DNA of 47,787 nucleotides from CAMTWB01 sp037441775 (GTDB lineage Bacteria; Desulfobacterota; Syntrophia; Syntrophales; CAMTWB01). The DNA is taken from assembly GCA_037441775.1 (NCBI GenBank), contig JBBIRO010000021.1:1-47787 (forward strand), in the 5' to 3' direction. Positions 17,856 to 25,920 of the stretch are shown one piece after another (the stretch's first letter is position 1; each line of letters begins with the position of its first letter). The position numbers were made by a program, and so were the translations under genes. The notes under the pieces were generated by a model, which did not search any database, was not told where the DNA came from, and worked only from the letters and a program-made list of their open reading frames with translations.

Positions 17856-18194
17856 TCACTTAATAAACACGATCTGATCCATTGCCGGGTAAGATAGACC
17901 CAGGCTGCCCCGGGCAACTGATTCAATCCGCTTCGGAGCCTTAAGAACGGTAAGCTCTCCCTGGAGACGCTTCTGTTCTTCTAAAAGCCGGGCCCGTAAT
18001 TGATACTGCGCTGCCACATTATATTCCAGCTTCGTCATGTTGACCTGCGACCATACGTATCCCAAAAGGACAAGCATCATAACCACTGCCGCCAAGACCA
18101 TATTAATTTGCTTTATCCCCTTCTTTTCCTCAATCCCCAGGCCTGTTTTTCCGAGGCGATATGGTGTGGGACGGACGGCAATTCCAGGCAGCAT
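17856..18194 (-). CDS. ftsL: Cell division protein FtsL
   Basis: This 112-residue bitopic protein sits exactly where FtsL is expected, between rsmH and ftsI. It has a basic N-terminus, one transmembrane helix at about residues 31-49, and then a periplasmic stretch (QYQLRARLLEEQKRLQGELTVLK) that suits a coiled coil. It ends with the weakly conserved IESVARGSLGLSYP segment seen in FtsL proteins. FtsL sequences diverge strongly, so the call relies on topology and position as much as on sequence. It would bind FtsB and FtsQ and activate FtsW-FtsI. The start follows the rsmH stop after three bases. Confidence 0.9.
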   Translation of the reverse strand: MLPGIAVRPTPYRLGKTGLGIEEKKGIKQINMVLAAVVMMLVLLGYVWSQVNMTKLEYNVAAQYQLRARLLEEQKRLQGELTVLKAPKRIESVARGSLGLSYPAMDQIVFIK

Positions 18195-18197
18195 ATG

Positions 18198-19142
18198 TCA
18201 AACCCTTTCTGCGGTCCGCAAACGGGCGCTTCGGGCGCGGGGGTTGGCGTTTCTTTCGCTTTCAGAAGGAGTTATGGACCTCCTGGTTATCAGCCGCATC
18301 CTGGCCCTTCCCGTGCAATTACATACAGGCGACTTTGGCGGACAGATGCAGGCCGCTGCCAATGCGGCAAAGCCCCTCTTGACCAGACGATCCTCCAGCG
18401 AATGAAATGAGACGATGCTCAACCTCCCACCCGGTAAAAGGAGGTCAACGGCGGACTCAATTAACGTGGACAGGTGATCGAGTTCATTGTTGACGGCGAT
18501 TCTGATGGCCTGGAAGGTCTTGGTGGCCGGATTAATTTTGCCCGTCCTTCGATGCCTGGGCAGGGCATGAAAAATAATATTCTCCAGTTCGCTGGTGGTT
18601 TCTATCGGCGAGATGCTTCTCTTTCTAACTATCGCCTGGGCGATCCGGCTGGCCATCACTTCTTCACCATAGTTTTTGATTATCGTTTCCAGCCTGTCTT
18701 TTGACGTCTGGTTTATTATTGAATGGGCCGTTACCTCACTTCTCTGGTCCAGACGCATGTCCAGAGGTCCGTTACGCAAAAAACTAAACCCCCGTTCGGC
18801 AGCGTTCAGCTGGTGGGATGAAACCCCGAGATCAAGCAGGATAGCGTCGCATCTTTCAATGTTAAGCGACTTCAATATTGCCGCCATTCGGGAGTAATTA
18901 CCCTGTACCAGCTTTACCCGATCCCCAAAGGGCTGCAGCGTCTTCCGGGCTTCTTTCAGGGCATTGCAATCCAGGTCAATGCCGATCAAAATGCCGTCCG
19001 GTGCGCTCAATTTAAGTATTTCCAGGGCGTGACCGCCGCCGCCCACCGTTCCATCGACATAAACGCCACCGGCGTGAACATTGAGCGATGCCACGGCCTC
19101 AGCCAGCAGCACCGGCGTGTGAAAGGAACTCATCTGGCACAT
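18198..19142 (-). CDS. rsmH: 16S rRNA (cytosine-1402-N4) methyltransferase RsmH (MraW)
   Basis: RsmH methylates C1402 of 16S rRNA in the ribosomal P site using S-adenosylmethionine. The 314-residue protein has HTPVLLAEAV at the start, the SAM-binding loop DGTVGGGGHALEIL, DLGVSSHQLN, and the conserved C-terminal SFHSLEDRLVK. It is second in the dcw cluster, after mraZ. The first ATG (19142) is used; an ATG three codons later (19133) would start right at the usual HTPVLL block. Confidence 0.97.
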   Translation of the reverse strand: MCQMSSFHTPVLLAEAVASLNVHAGGVYVDGTVGGGGHALEILKLSAPDGILIGIDLDCNALKEARKTLQPFGDRVKLVQGNYSRMAAILKSLNIERCDAILLDLGVSSHQLNAAERGFSFLRNGPLDMRLDQRSEVTAHSIINQTSKDRLETIIKNYGEEVMASRIAQAIVRKRSISPIETTSELENIIFHALPRHRRTGKINPATKTFQAIRIAVNNELDHLSTLIESAVDLLLPGGRLSIVSFHSLEDRLVKRGFAALAAACICPPKSPVCNCTGRARMRLITRRSITPSESERNANPRARSARLRTAERV

Positions 19143-19159
19143 CCGGGGCGGTTAAATTG

Positions 19160-19600
19160 TCAAATTCCCAAATCCGCCATATAGGAACTGAAGTTTTCTA
19201 TTTCGTTGGCGGTTTTGTTCATTTCACCCTCAAATACATCCTTGTTCCATATTTCGATCACTTTGGTCATTCCCGCCAGGATCAGATCCTTTTCCAGCCT
19301 GGCGTATTCCCGCAGGTTTTGAGGAATGAGAACCCGGCCCTGACTGTCTAAAGTACAGTCCACGGCGCCGGACATGAAAAAACGCTGGAAGGCCCGCACC
19401 TCTTTGCGCAGGATAGATTGTTTGCTGACCTTTTCTTCGATAATGCGCCACTCGACATAGGGAAAGACCATCAGATAGCCGTCCCAGTTGGTGATGACCA
19501 GGCTGTTGTCATACTTCTCGGCGAAAACTTCCCGAAATCGAGAGGGGAAAATTACCCGGCCCTTGTCATCGATGGTGTGGTGATACTGACCCCTAAACAA
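19160..19600 (-). CDS. mraZ: Transcriptional regulator MraZ
   Basis: MraZ is an AbrB-fold DNA-binding protein that forms rings and represses the dcw operon that it heads. The protein shows two copies of the family motif, DDKGRVIFPSRFR and DSQGRVLIPQNLR. The start is set at a TTG (19600) because GGAGGG lies five bases before it and the protein then begins (M)LFRGQYHHTID, like other MraZ proteins; this gives 146 residues. An in-frame ATG 11 codons upstream (19633) would lie in the putative operator and is unlikely. Confidence 0.94.
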   Translation of the reverse strand: MFRGQYHHTIDDKGRVIFPSRFREVFAEKYDNSLVITNWDGYLMVFPYVEWRIIEEKVSKQSILRKEVRAFQRFFMSGAVDCTLDSQGRVLIPQNLREYARLEKDLILAGMTKVIEIWNKDVFEGEMNKTANEIENFSSYMADLGI

Positions 19601-19616
19601 GATTTCCCTCCATAAC

Positions 19617-19636
19617 TTTCCACTTCGCTCCACTTT
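19617..19636 (-). promoter_or_regulatory. Putative MraZ operator: two 10-bp-spaced direct repeats
   Basis: Read on the minus strand, AAGTGGA occurs twice exactly 10 bp apart (complements of 19619-19625 and 19629-19635), about one helical turn. They lie between the -10 box and the mraZ ribosome binding site. MraZ proteins of other bacteria bind short GTG-containing direct repeats upstream of mraZ, so autoregulation is likely. Binding itself is inferred. Confidence 0.65.
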
Positions 19637-19642
19637 GAGCCG

Positions 19643-19671
19643 AATATAGAGAGGGTTTTTTCGTTTGTCAA
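19643..19671 (-). promoter_or_regulatory. Sigma-70-type promoter of the dcw cluster (mraZ)
   Basis: On the minus strand a perfect -35 box TTGACA (19666-19671) is followed by a 17-bp spacer and the -10 box TATATT (19643-19648). The start of transcription would fall about 35 bp before the mraZ TTG start. The -35 box begins only 11 bp after the mltG stop codon, so the dcw genes have their own promoter. Confidence 0.8.
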
Positions 19672-19681
19672 GGGATTTTTT

Positions 19682-20695
19682 TTAATTTGTTTCTTTGTTA
19701 ATTTGGTATTTTATGACAGAATTGTGGTGTTCCTGGAATGTTGTCGAAAAGTGGTGGGAGCCGTCATTCTTGGAAACAAAATACAGGAATTTTACCGGGG
19801 CCGGATATATGGCGGCGATAATGGAATCCAACCCGGGATTTCCGATCGGCGTCGGCGGGAGGGCGTCAATCAGATAGGTGTTGTGCGGGCTGTCGATCCG
19901 CAAGTGCCTGCGGAGAATTTTTCCGGAAAATTTATCCAGATTGTAGACGGCGGTCGGGTCGCTTTGCAGTTTCATCCCTATTTTAAGGCGATTGTGGAAA
20001 ACAGCCGACACATAAGGTTTTTCGGCCCTGAGGCTGGTCTCCTTTCCGATCATGGAGGCCAGGGTAAGCGCCTCTGTCATGGTAAGGTCCAGTTGTTGTA
20101 GCTTCGTTAGCATCTCTGGGGTTATGGCCTTCCAGAACCGGCCTACCATGATCCGTATGATTCTTTCTGCCCCCATTGTGCGGTCTAATTTATAGGTATC
20201 AGGAAAAAGATAGCCCTCGGCTGAAGAAGCAGCGACTCCCAGAGACATGAGAAATTCCTGGTTTTTGGCCAGAGAGACGAACTCATCCCGGTCAACCAAC
20301 TGCAACGAAACCAATTTGTCCAGCACATCTCGCATCGCCGTGTCTTCCGGGATGGTTACCATAAAGGCTTTTACCTCGCCCCGAACCAGTTTATGCAAAA
20401 TTTGTCCCGGGGTCAGGGTCTGGCTGAACTCGTACTCGCCGGCTTTAATTTGTTCCGTTACCCCCCTGCCCCAAGCCAGCAGGTGAAACATAAGAGGCTG
20501 CCGCACAAGGCCTGCTTCAGCCAGCAGGGCATTGATCTGGCGGAAGGTTAGCCCGCGCTGGATTTCGATCGTCACCGTTCGTTCCTCTTTGCTGACTGGC
20601 GAATAGCTATAAAAAAAGAAAATGAAAATGGAAATAGCCAGCAGGGCCGCAATGGTCAGGGCCATCTTTTTCATTAGGCTATACCGCGTCATCAT
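19682..20695 (-). CDS. mltG: Endolytic murein transglycosylase MltG
   Basis: MltG is an inner-membrane lytic transglycosylase that cleaves nascent glycan strands and is thought to set their length. The 337-residue protein has one N-terminal membrane helix (about 11-30), a LysM-like segment (QRGLTFRQINALLAEAGLV), and the YceG domain with catalytic glutamate E219 in ASMIGKET. The typical YNLDKFSGKI and SPHNTYLIDALPPTPIGNPG blocks follow. It is just upstream of the mraZ promoter and downstream of ruvX. Confidence 0.96.
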   Translation of the reverse strand: MMTRYSLMKKMALTIAALLAISIFIFFFYSYSPVSKEERTVTIEIQRGLTFRQINALLAEAGLVRQPLMFHLLAWGRGVTEQIKAGEYEFSQTLTPGQILHKLVRGEVKAFMVTIPEDTAMRDVLDKLVSLQLVDRDEFVSLAKNQEFLMSLGVAASSAEGYLFPDTYKLDRTMGAERIIRIMVGRFWKAITPEMLTKLQQLDLTMTEALTLASMIGKETSLRAEKPYVSAVFHNRLKIGMKLQSDPTAVYNLDKFSGKILRRHLRIDSPHNTYLIDALPPTPIGNPGLDSIIAAIYPAPVKFLYFVSKNDGSHHFSTTFQEHHNSVIKYQINKETN

Positions 20696-20701
20696 ATCTT
20701 C

Positions 20702-21151
20702 TCAATCTGGTGCTCCCGTAGAGCCGTCATCTTCTTTCACTGCTTGCCGCCGGTTGAGATACTCCTGCAGGATGAGAACAGCCGCCAGTTCATCCACATG
20801 CTTTTTTCTCTTTTGCCAGGTCATCCCCTTATTTTTCAATATGGAGTCCGCCTCACGGCTGGAGAGGGTCTCGTCCCACTTAACGACCGGCAGCCCAAGG
20901 CTGTCCTCAAGGAGGCGGGCAAACTTGTCCACCCGCTCACACATGGCGCCTTTCAGACCATCCGTCCTTACGGGATAGCCGATAACCACCGTGGCAACCT
21001 GGTACTCGGTTACGATTCCGGCAATTTCTCCAATGGTTTGTCTTTCGCTGGAACGCTCTATTCTGCCGATCCCCCGGGCGGCAATGGCCAGCTCGTCTGA
21101 AACGGCCAGACCCATCCGCCTGGTTCCGTAATCGATTCCAAGTATTCTCAT
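20702..21151 (-). CDS. ruvX: Holliday junction resolvase-like protein RuvX (YqgF)
   Basis: YqgF/RuvX proteins have an RNase H-like fold and take part in 16S rRNA 5' end processing in E. coli; a resolvase role has also been suggested. The 149-residue protein begins RILGIDYGTRRMGLAVSD, with the first catalytic aspartate, and contains VIGYPVRTDG, WDETLSSREA and HVDELAAVLILQEYL, which supply the other acidic residues. It lies 6 bp upstream of mltG, a common pairing. Confidence 0.95.
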   Translation of the reverse strand: MRILGIDYGTRRMGLAVSDELAIAARGIGRIERSSERQTIGEIAGIVTEYQVATVVIGYPVRTDGLKGAMCERVDKFARLLEDSLGLPVVKWDETLSSREADSILKNKGMTWQKRKKHVDELAAVLILQEYLNRRQAVKEDDGSTGAPD

Positions 21152-21168
21152 TGTATCCCCAAAAAAAT

Positions 21169-21588
21169 TTAGAAGGGGACGTCGTCCTCGGGCGGGACAT
21201 CATAAACGGGTGCGGCATTGCCGGAAGGTATATCGCCCGTTCCTTCCTGACCCCGGCCTGCGCCTTTTCCATCGAGCATTCTCATGCCGGAGGCGACGAT
21301 CTCTGTCGCGTAGTGCTTTACGCCGTCTTTATCATCCCAGCTTCTGGTCTGGATGCGGCCCTCAACAAAAACCAGTTTGCCCTTGGTAAGGTAACTGCCG
21401 CTGATCTCGGCCAGTTTGCCGAAGGTAACGATCCGGTGCCATTCTGTTTTCTGCACCCGCTCCCCACTTTTGTCTTTCCACTGCTCGTCGGTCGCCAGCC
21501 TGAAGTTGGTGACCATCATCCCGTCGGGTGTATATCGGACTTCCGGATCCGCCCCCAGTCTTCCTACCAGAATCGCTTTGTTTATCAT
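21169..21588 (-). CDS. ssb: Single-stranded DNA-binding protein SSB
   Basis: SSB coats single-stranded DNA in replication and repair. The 139-residue protein has an N-terminal OB fold beginning MINKAILVGRLGADPEVRYT, with EWHRIVTFGKLAE and LVFVEGRIQTRSW, then a short flexible region. It ends in the acidic tail DDVPF that recruits partner proteins. A GGGAGGG site lies seven bases before the ATG. It precedes ruvX and mltG. Confidence 0.97.
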   Translation of the reverse strand: MINKAILVGRLGADPEVRYTPDGMMVTNFRLATDEQWKDKSGERVQKTEWHRIVTFGKLAEISGSYLTKGKLVFVEGRIQTRSWDDKDGVKHYATEIVASGMRMLDGKGAGRGQEGTGDIPSGNAAPVYDVPPEDDVPF

Positions 21589-21690
21589 TGGCTGTTCCCT
21601 CCCGTTTTTGTATTTTACAAATAACTAAAAACGCTTTCCGACCCTTCCTACACAGAGCGGTGGCGGCGCCCTCAGCCGCTTGACCGCTGA

Positions 21691-21867
21691 TTACAGCTCG
21701 TCTAGTTTCTTGGCCTCTTCCACCAGCATCACCGGTATTTCTTCTTCAATAGGGTAGCAAAGACGACAGGAGTTACAGACCAGACCCTGCCTTGATTCCT
21801 GCAAAAGCACCTCGCCCCGGCAGTTGGGACAGGCTAGAATGGCCAGTAGCTCCTGATTTATCGACAT
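21691..21867 (-). CDS. Trm112-like / UPF0434 small zinc-ribbon protein
   Basis: A 58-residue frame begins with ATG at 21867, with AAGGA six bases upstream, and ends with TAA at 21691. It reads MSINQELLAILACPNC and continues with a second cysteine cluster, CNSCRLC, and then YPIEEEIPVMLVEEAKKL. This is the Trm112/YcaR pattern: a small zinc-ribbon protein, in some organisms a partner of methyltransferases. Bacterial members often lie among LPS genes, as here next to the heptosyltransferase, from which it is separated by only four bases. Confidence 0.9.
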   Translation of the reverse strand: MSINQELLAILACPNCRGEVLLQESRQGLVCNSCRLCYPIEEEIPVMLVEEAKKLDEL

Positions 21868-21871
21868 GATA

Positions 21872-22936
21872 TTATTCCTTCTTATCGCAGGCGGGTGTTG
21901 GATGTTTTTCGGCTTGCAAATGCTCTTTGACCGCCTGCAATACCTCCTCCACCGTAAGTCCGGTCAAACATACCGGGTCGGCACATTTTTTCTTGAAACA
22001 GGGACGGCAGGCAATGTCTCGGTACAATATGCGGTGCCCCCGGCCGTAGGGACCGGTTCGGGATGGATCCGTGGGACCGAAGAGGGCCACGACCCTGGTT
22101 CCTACGGCGGCGGCAATGTGCATCGGACCCGTGTCGGTTGAAACCAACAGCGCCGCCCTGCGGTACAGGCTGGCCAGGTCCCGGAGATTCGTTTTCCCGG
22201 TCAGATCCACCACGGGGGAATTGATAAGTGAAGATATGCGACGCATCCTCTTATCCGCAACCCCCGTAAGCACCACCCTAAGCCCCAGGTCATAGGCGAT
22301 TAAATCGCAGAGACGGGCGAAATTTTCCGCTGGCCAAAGCTTCGTTTCCCACAGGGCAAGTGGGTTTACCGCTACAAAAACCTCCCCCTCGGTTATCCCT
22401 CTCTGTAGCAGCAGTTCCGTGACCCGCTTTTCATTGTCCGACCCCAGAGGTATGAGGAACTCCGCCGGCTGATCTTTTCCCCCCAGGTAGCGCACAATAT
22501 CCAAGTATCGATCTACCGCATGCTTGCCCAGATCTTCAAAAACCTTTTCGTTGACGAAAAAACCGCTCAGCTCCTGATAGCTATCGAATCCCACCTTGCG
22601 TTTACCGGAGCTCAGTCCTACCACCAGAGAACTTTTCAGCAGGCCGTGGAAATCTATTACCAGATCGTACTGTCGGCAACGCAGCAGATTAATAAAGGCC
22701 TTGATCTCGGCAATCGTGGAGATGATCTTACCCTGCTTTAGTTTTTTAATCCAGCTTTTGCGACGGAAAACGATTGCCTCATCCAGCCAGGGATGCGCAA
22801 TTACCAGCTCGGCGGCTGCCTCCTCCACCACCCAGGTGATATGAGCCCGCGGATAAAGCCGGCGCAGCGCCCCCAGGGCGGGCAGAGTGTGGACAACATC
22901 GCCGATGGCGCTCAATTTCACCAGGAGAATGTTCAC
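21872..22936 (-). CDS. waaC: Lipopolysaccharide heptosyltransferase I-like (WaaC, GT9)
   Basis: This 354-residue GT9 glycosyltransferase begins MNILLVKLSAIGDVVHTLPAL, typical of WaaC, which adds the first L,D-heptose to Kdo of the LPS inner core at the cytoplasmic face of the inner membrane. The donor-binding motif STDTGPMHIAAAVG and the FGPTDPSRTGPYG segment are present. A cysteine pattern near the C-terminus (CRPCFKKKCADPVC) is shared with related heptosyltransferases. The ATG overlaps the gmhB stop by four bases. The assignment to heptosyltransferase I rather than II rests on the N-terminal motif. Confidence 0.88.
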   Translation of the reverse strand: MNILLVKLSAIGDVVHTLPALGALRRLYPRAHITWVVEEAAAELVIAHPWLDEAIVFRRKSWIKKLKQGKIISTIAEIKAFINLLRCRQYDLVIDFHGLLKSSLVVGLSSGKRKVGFDSYQELSGFFVNEKVFEDLGKHAVDRYLDIVRYLGGKDQPAEFLIPLGSDNEKRVTELLLQRGITEGEVFVAVNPLALWETKLWPAENFARLCDLIAYDLGLRVVLTGVADKRMRRISSLINSPVVDLTGKTNLRDLASLYRRAALLVSTDTGPMHIAAAVGTRVVALFGPTDPSRTGPYGRGHRILYRDIACRPCFKKKCADPVCLTGLTVEEVLQAVKEHLQAEKHPTPACDKKE

Positions 22937-23496
22937 CGGGAGCGTTCCTTAAGGAGCCAGCGGACAGCGTCAAGGATATCTTCGGCAATAAATACTGGAT
23001 TGCCTCCCCCGTCAAGACTGTTAAGGCCGTATCCGGTTTTAACGAGGATTCCCTTAACGCCCGCCGCCGCCGCCGCCTCCATATCCCGGACCGTATCGCC
23101 GATGAAAAAAGAGGCCTCCAGATCGAGATCAAGATCGCCTGCCGCCGAGAACAGCATCCCCGCTGCCGGTTTTCTGCAGGAGCAACTCTGGCGATAGGGA
23201 GGTTTTCCCTCGTCCGGATGGTGCGGGCAGTAGTAAAATCTATCGATGACTGCGCCTGCGGCCGCCATGCTGTCGCTAATCCGCCGGTGAACTTCGTTGA
23301 CAAAAGATTCCTCGAAGAACCCCTTGGCGACTCCGGCCTGGTTGGTGATGACTATTGTCTTTAGGCCCGCTTCATTGAGCAGGCGGATGGCCGTAGGCGC
23401 GCCAGGCAGGATTTTTAGTTTATCAAGGCGGTCCAGATATCCCGCCTCTTCGTTTATCGTCCCGTCCCGATCCAGAAATACCGCCGCCTGTCCCAT
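22933..23496 (-). CDS. gmhB: D-glycero-D-manno-heptose-1,7-bisphosphate 7-phosphatase GmhB
   Basis: GmhB removes the 7-phosphate from heptose bisphosphate on the way to ADP-heptose, the donor used by the neighbouring transferases. The 187-residue HAD-family protein has the nucleophile motif DRDGT with D9 and D11, the TNQAGVAKG motif, a zinc site formed by C90, H92, C105 and C107, and the late GDTVRDMEAA motif. It sits between waaF and waaC, and its ATG shares a base with the waaF stop (TAATG). Confidence 0.95.
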   Translation of the reverse strand: MGQAAVFLDRDGTINEEAGYLDRLDKLKILPGAPTAIRLLNEAGLKTIVITNQAGVAKGFFEESFVNEVHRRISDSMAAAGAVIDRFYYCPHHPDEGKPPYRQSCSCRKPAAGMLFSAAGDLDLDLEASFFIGDTVRDMEAAAAAGVKGILVKTGYGLNSLDGGGNPVFIAEDILDAVRWLLKERSR

Positions 23497-24611
23497 TAGT
23501 TGGTACCTCGGGTCGGGCCTGCAAGAGTTGCAGGCCGGGCATTCGCCAGAGATGGCGACAGCATTTTTTGGGCAGAAAGATATACCTCATCCGCTTTGAT
23601 CGAATCCATGCAGCGAAAATCGCCGGGGCAGGTTTTTTTCAGACAGGGGCTGCAATCAACAGCCTTACAGATAACTTCCGTATGGCTTCCCAAAGGCGAG
23701 GTGGCAACCGGATTGGTCGAGCCAAAAATTGCGATCGTCGGAATGTTAAGCGCGCCTGCGATATGCATCAACCCTGAATCATTGGCAATCATTATGCTGA
23801 GCTTTTCGATCAAGGCGATCGCGTCGGCCAGGTTGGTTTCGCCAGCTAAATTGTACGCCGTTTGTTCCATTGCTTTTAATACCGCCTCGGCCTGTGGCCG
23901 GTCCTCCCGGCTTCCCATAATGAAAACCCGGGCGCCAAATTCTTCAATTAAACGGTCGGCCACAGCCGCAAAGCGTTCCGGAAACCATTTCTTCGCCGGC
24001 CCATAAGCAGCTCCCACTGCCATACCCACCAGCGGCGCTGCGCCCTCGCCGATCCACTTATTGATCATCTCCGCCGCCTTTAGGCGATGTTTTTCATCGA
24101 CCTCCAGCAGCGCTCCCGCATCCCCGACCTGGCAGCCCAGCTTGTTTACCAGGTAAAGATAATAACTACTCTGATGAGCTCCCGCTATTTGCCGCGGTTT
24201 GACAACAGCGTGGGTTAAAAGTAAACCGCGGCCGTCGGTATTGTAGCCGGCGCGCCGGGGAATCCCCGCCAGTTTGGTAATGATCGCCGCCTCGATTGCA
24301 TTCTGCAACAGAATCGCCAGTTGAAAATCCTGCTTATTAAGCTCCCGGGCCAGGCGGTATTTACCCCGGACTCCCTCATGTACTCCAGGACTCTGATAGA
24401 TGATTACCTCATCCACTGCCGGGCAAAAGCGATAGAGATCGGCAACCCAGGGCTTGGCCAGAACGGAAATGCGGGCTTGCCGATACGAATTCCTGATTGC
24501 GAATACCGCGGGCAGGCTCATAATCACATCGCCTACCCAGTTGGTTCCTCGAATAATTATCCGGTCAATGCCTTCCCGGGAAATTTCCTTATTGTTCAAA
24601 AGCGAAAACAT
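23496..24611 (-). CDS. waaF: Lipopolysaccharide heptosyltransferase II (WaaF, GT9)
   Basis: WaaF adds the second heptose of the LPS inner core. The 371-residue protein has the N-terminal RIIIRGTNWVGDVIMSLPA, VGAAYGPAKKWFPERFA, and the donor site ANDSGLMHIAGALN followed by IAIFGSTNPVATSPLG, all characteristic of heptosyltransferase II. C-terminal cysteines (CSPCLKKTC) match those of the related WaaC protein next door. It forms a tightly packed unit with gmhB and waaC. Confidence 0.94.
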   Translation of the reverse strand: MFSLLNNKEISREGIDRIIIRGTNWVGDVIMSLPAVFAIRNSYRQARISVLAKPWVADLYRFCPAVDEVIIYQSPGVHEGVRGKYRLARELNKQDFQLAILLQNAIEAAIITKLAGIPRRAGYNTDGRGLLLTHAVVKPRQIAGAHQSSYYLYLVNKLGCQVGDAGALLEVDEKHRLKAAEMINKWIGEGAAPLVGMAVGAAYGPAKKWFPERFAAVADRLIEEFGARVFIMGSREDRPQAEAVLKAMEQTAYNLAGETNLADAIALIEKLSIMIANDSGLMHIAGALNIPTIAIFGSTNPVATSPLGSHTEVICKAVDCSPCLKKTCPGDFRCMDSIKADEVYLSAQKMLSPSLANARPATLAGPTRGTN

Positions 24612-24612
24612 T

Positions 24613-25515
24613 CTATTGGCCCACCTGCCAGGGCCGGGTCTTCCAGCGGTGGTGGAGCCACAACCACTGATCTGGGTACTGCCGGATCATCTTTTCGAGG
24701 ATGGCGGTAAATTTCTGCGTGTTAATTAATATATCCTGTTCAGGGTCGCCGGTTTGCTCAATCTCTACCGGCGGAGCGAATATCAGCCTGTAGCTGCCCG
24801 AAGGCTGCCTCACCATGAAGGAGGCCAGGACTGAGGCGCCGGTGGCCATGGTCAGACCGGCGATCGCCCGCGCGGTACAGGCCGGCCGGTTGAAAAAATC
24901 TACAAACACCCCCGACTGCCAGTTCATGTTCTGATCCGCCATAATGCCGATGCTGCCACCCGCGGCCAGAATTTGGGTTGACTCTTTGATGGCCCCCCTT
25001 TTGTTCACCAGCCTGTTTCCCCCGGCTGTTCGGGCCAGGCGGGTAATATCCTCCAGGATTGCATTGTCCATCGGCCGGTAAATTACGGCCAGCGGCTCAA
25101 CCAGGAGGGGAAAAGATGCCACTTGCAGCTCCCAGTTGCCAAAATGGGCGGCAAAAACAATAATCCCCCGGCCCTTCTTTTTTGCTGCCAGATAATTTTC
25201 ATAGCCTTCAATTTGGACAAGGCGCTCTACCCTTTTCTTGGTAAGAAAGGGTAAATCAAAATATTCCGCCGCCACAATGGCAATATTTTTGTAGGCCCCC
25301 CGGGCGATTTTTCGTAACAGCGCCTCTGTTTTTTCCGGAAAGGCGCGACTCAGGTTATGCAGGGTAATGAGGCGGTAACGGGCAGAAAAAAGATAAAAAC
25401 CGTAAAACAACAGTAGAAAAAAAACCCTCCTCCCCGCAACGGGAACAAGAGAAATTACTTTCATTGTATACCTAAGGATCAGCATTATAACTTTCTTCAT
25501 TGTTTTGTGATCCAT
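24613..25515 (-). CDS. LpxL/HtrB-type lipid A acyltransferase
   Basis: This 300-residue membrane-anchored protein belongs to the lysophospholipid acyltransferase family of late lipid A acyltransferases. It has a hydrophobic N-terminal segment (about 20-45), the catalytic HX4E motif HFGNWE at H124-E129, the VYRPMDN motif, and MADQNMNWQSGVFVDFF. It would transfer a fatty acyl chain to Kdo-lipid A. Its place before waaF supports an LPS role. LpxL and LpxM cannot be told apart here. The start has AAGG four bases upstream. Confidence 0.9.
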   Translation of the reverse strand: MDHKTMKKVIMLILRYTMKVISLVPVAGRRVFFLLLFYGFYLFSARYRLITLHNLSRAFPEKTEALLRKIARGAYKNIAIVAAEYFDLPFLTKKRVERLVQIEGYENYLAAKKKGRGIIVFAAHFGNWELQVASFPLLVEPLAVIYRPMDNAILEDITRLARTAGGNRLVNKRGAIKESTQILAAGGSIGIMADQNMNWQSGVFVDFFNRPACTARAIAGLTMATGASVLASFMVRQPSGSYRLIFAPPVEIEQTGDPEQDILINTQKFTAILEKMIRQYPDQWLWLHHRWKTRPWQVGQ

Positions 25516-25572
25516 CAGGCCTTCTTCAATTTCCCCCGACTACAACCGCCCTGTAAAACGATCCCAGGCAAA

Positions 25573-25764
25573 TCACTTTAGTCCCCGTCCCAGATAAACG
25601 AGAAAAAGACCGACGGCGATGGCAATAAGGCCGAAAACCCGCAGGGTATTATCCGGTAATATCTGCATTTTAGCCAGGTATAACTTAAGCTTGTCCGGGG
25701 CGGCGAAGTAGGGGAGCCCCTCCAGGACAAATACTAAGCCAAGTACGGTAAGAAAGTAGTCCAT
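25573..25764 (-). CDS. DUF2065 (YjeT-like) small membrane protein
   Basis: A 63-residue protein has two hydrophobic helices (about 3-20 and 43-59) and the YjeT/DUF2065 pattern LGLVFVLEGLPYFAAPDKL near the start and RVFGLIAIAVGLFLVYLGR at the end. Function is unknown. It lies between the acyltransferase and a repeat element; AGGA precedes the ATG by seven bases. Confidence 0.88.
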   Translation of the reverse strand: MDYFLTVLGLVFVLEGLPYFAAPDKLKLYLAKMQILPDNTLRVFGLIAIAVGLFLVYLGRGLK

Positions 25765-25774
25765 CCATCATTCC

Positions 25775-25920
25775 TGACGACTTCGTAAAAAACCCTTGAT
25801 CCCCCCACTCGCGCAAAAAGAGATCAACAGGAGGTGGAGCTGAATATCAAAAATAACAGCTATTATCGCCATAGCCCAACCATCTTCCTTCAATGGGGAG
25901 GGGTTTTTGACTTTTTAGCC
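25775..25920. repeat. Short intergenic repeat, family 1, copy B
   Basis: Its complement aligns with copy A from the AAAAAGTC end through the core (25846-25880 against 2212-2246, with one gap). The same short hairpin is present, read on the minus strand as AATAG-CTG-TTATT. Its left end, TGACGACTTCGTAAAAAA, is the family terminus. The right end is eroded and lies within the last codons and stop of mazG, so the mazG stop codon is repeat sequence. The element fills the gap between mazG and the DUF2065 gene. Confidence 0.75.
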
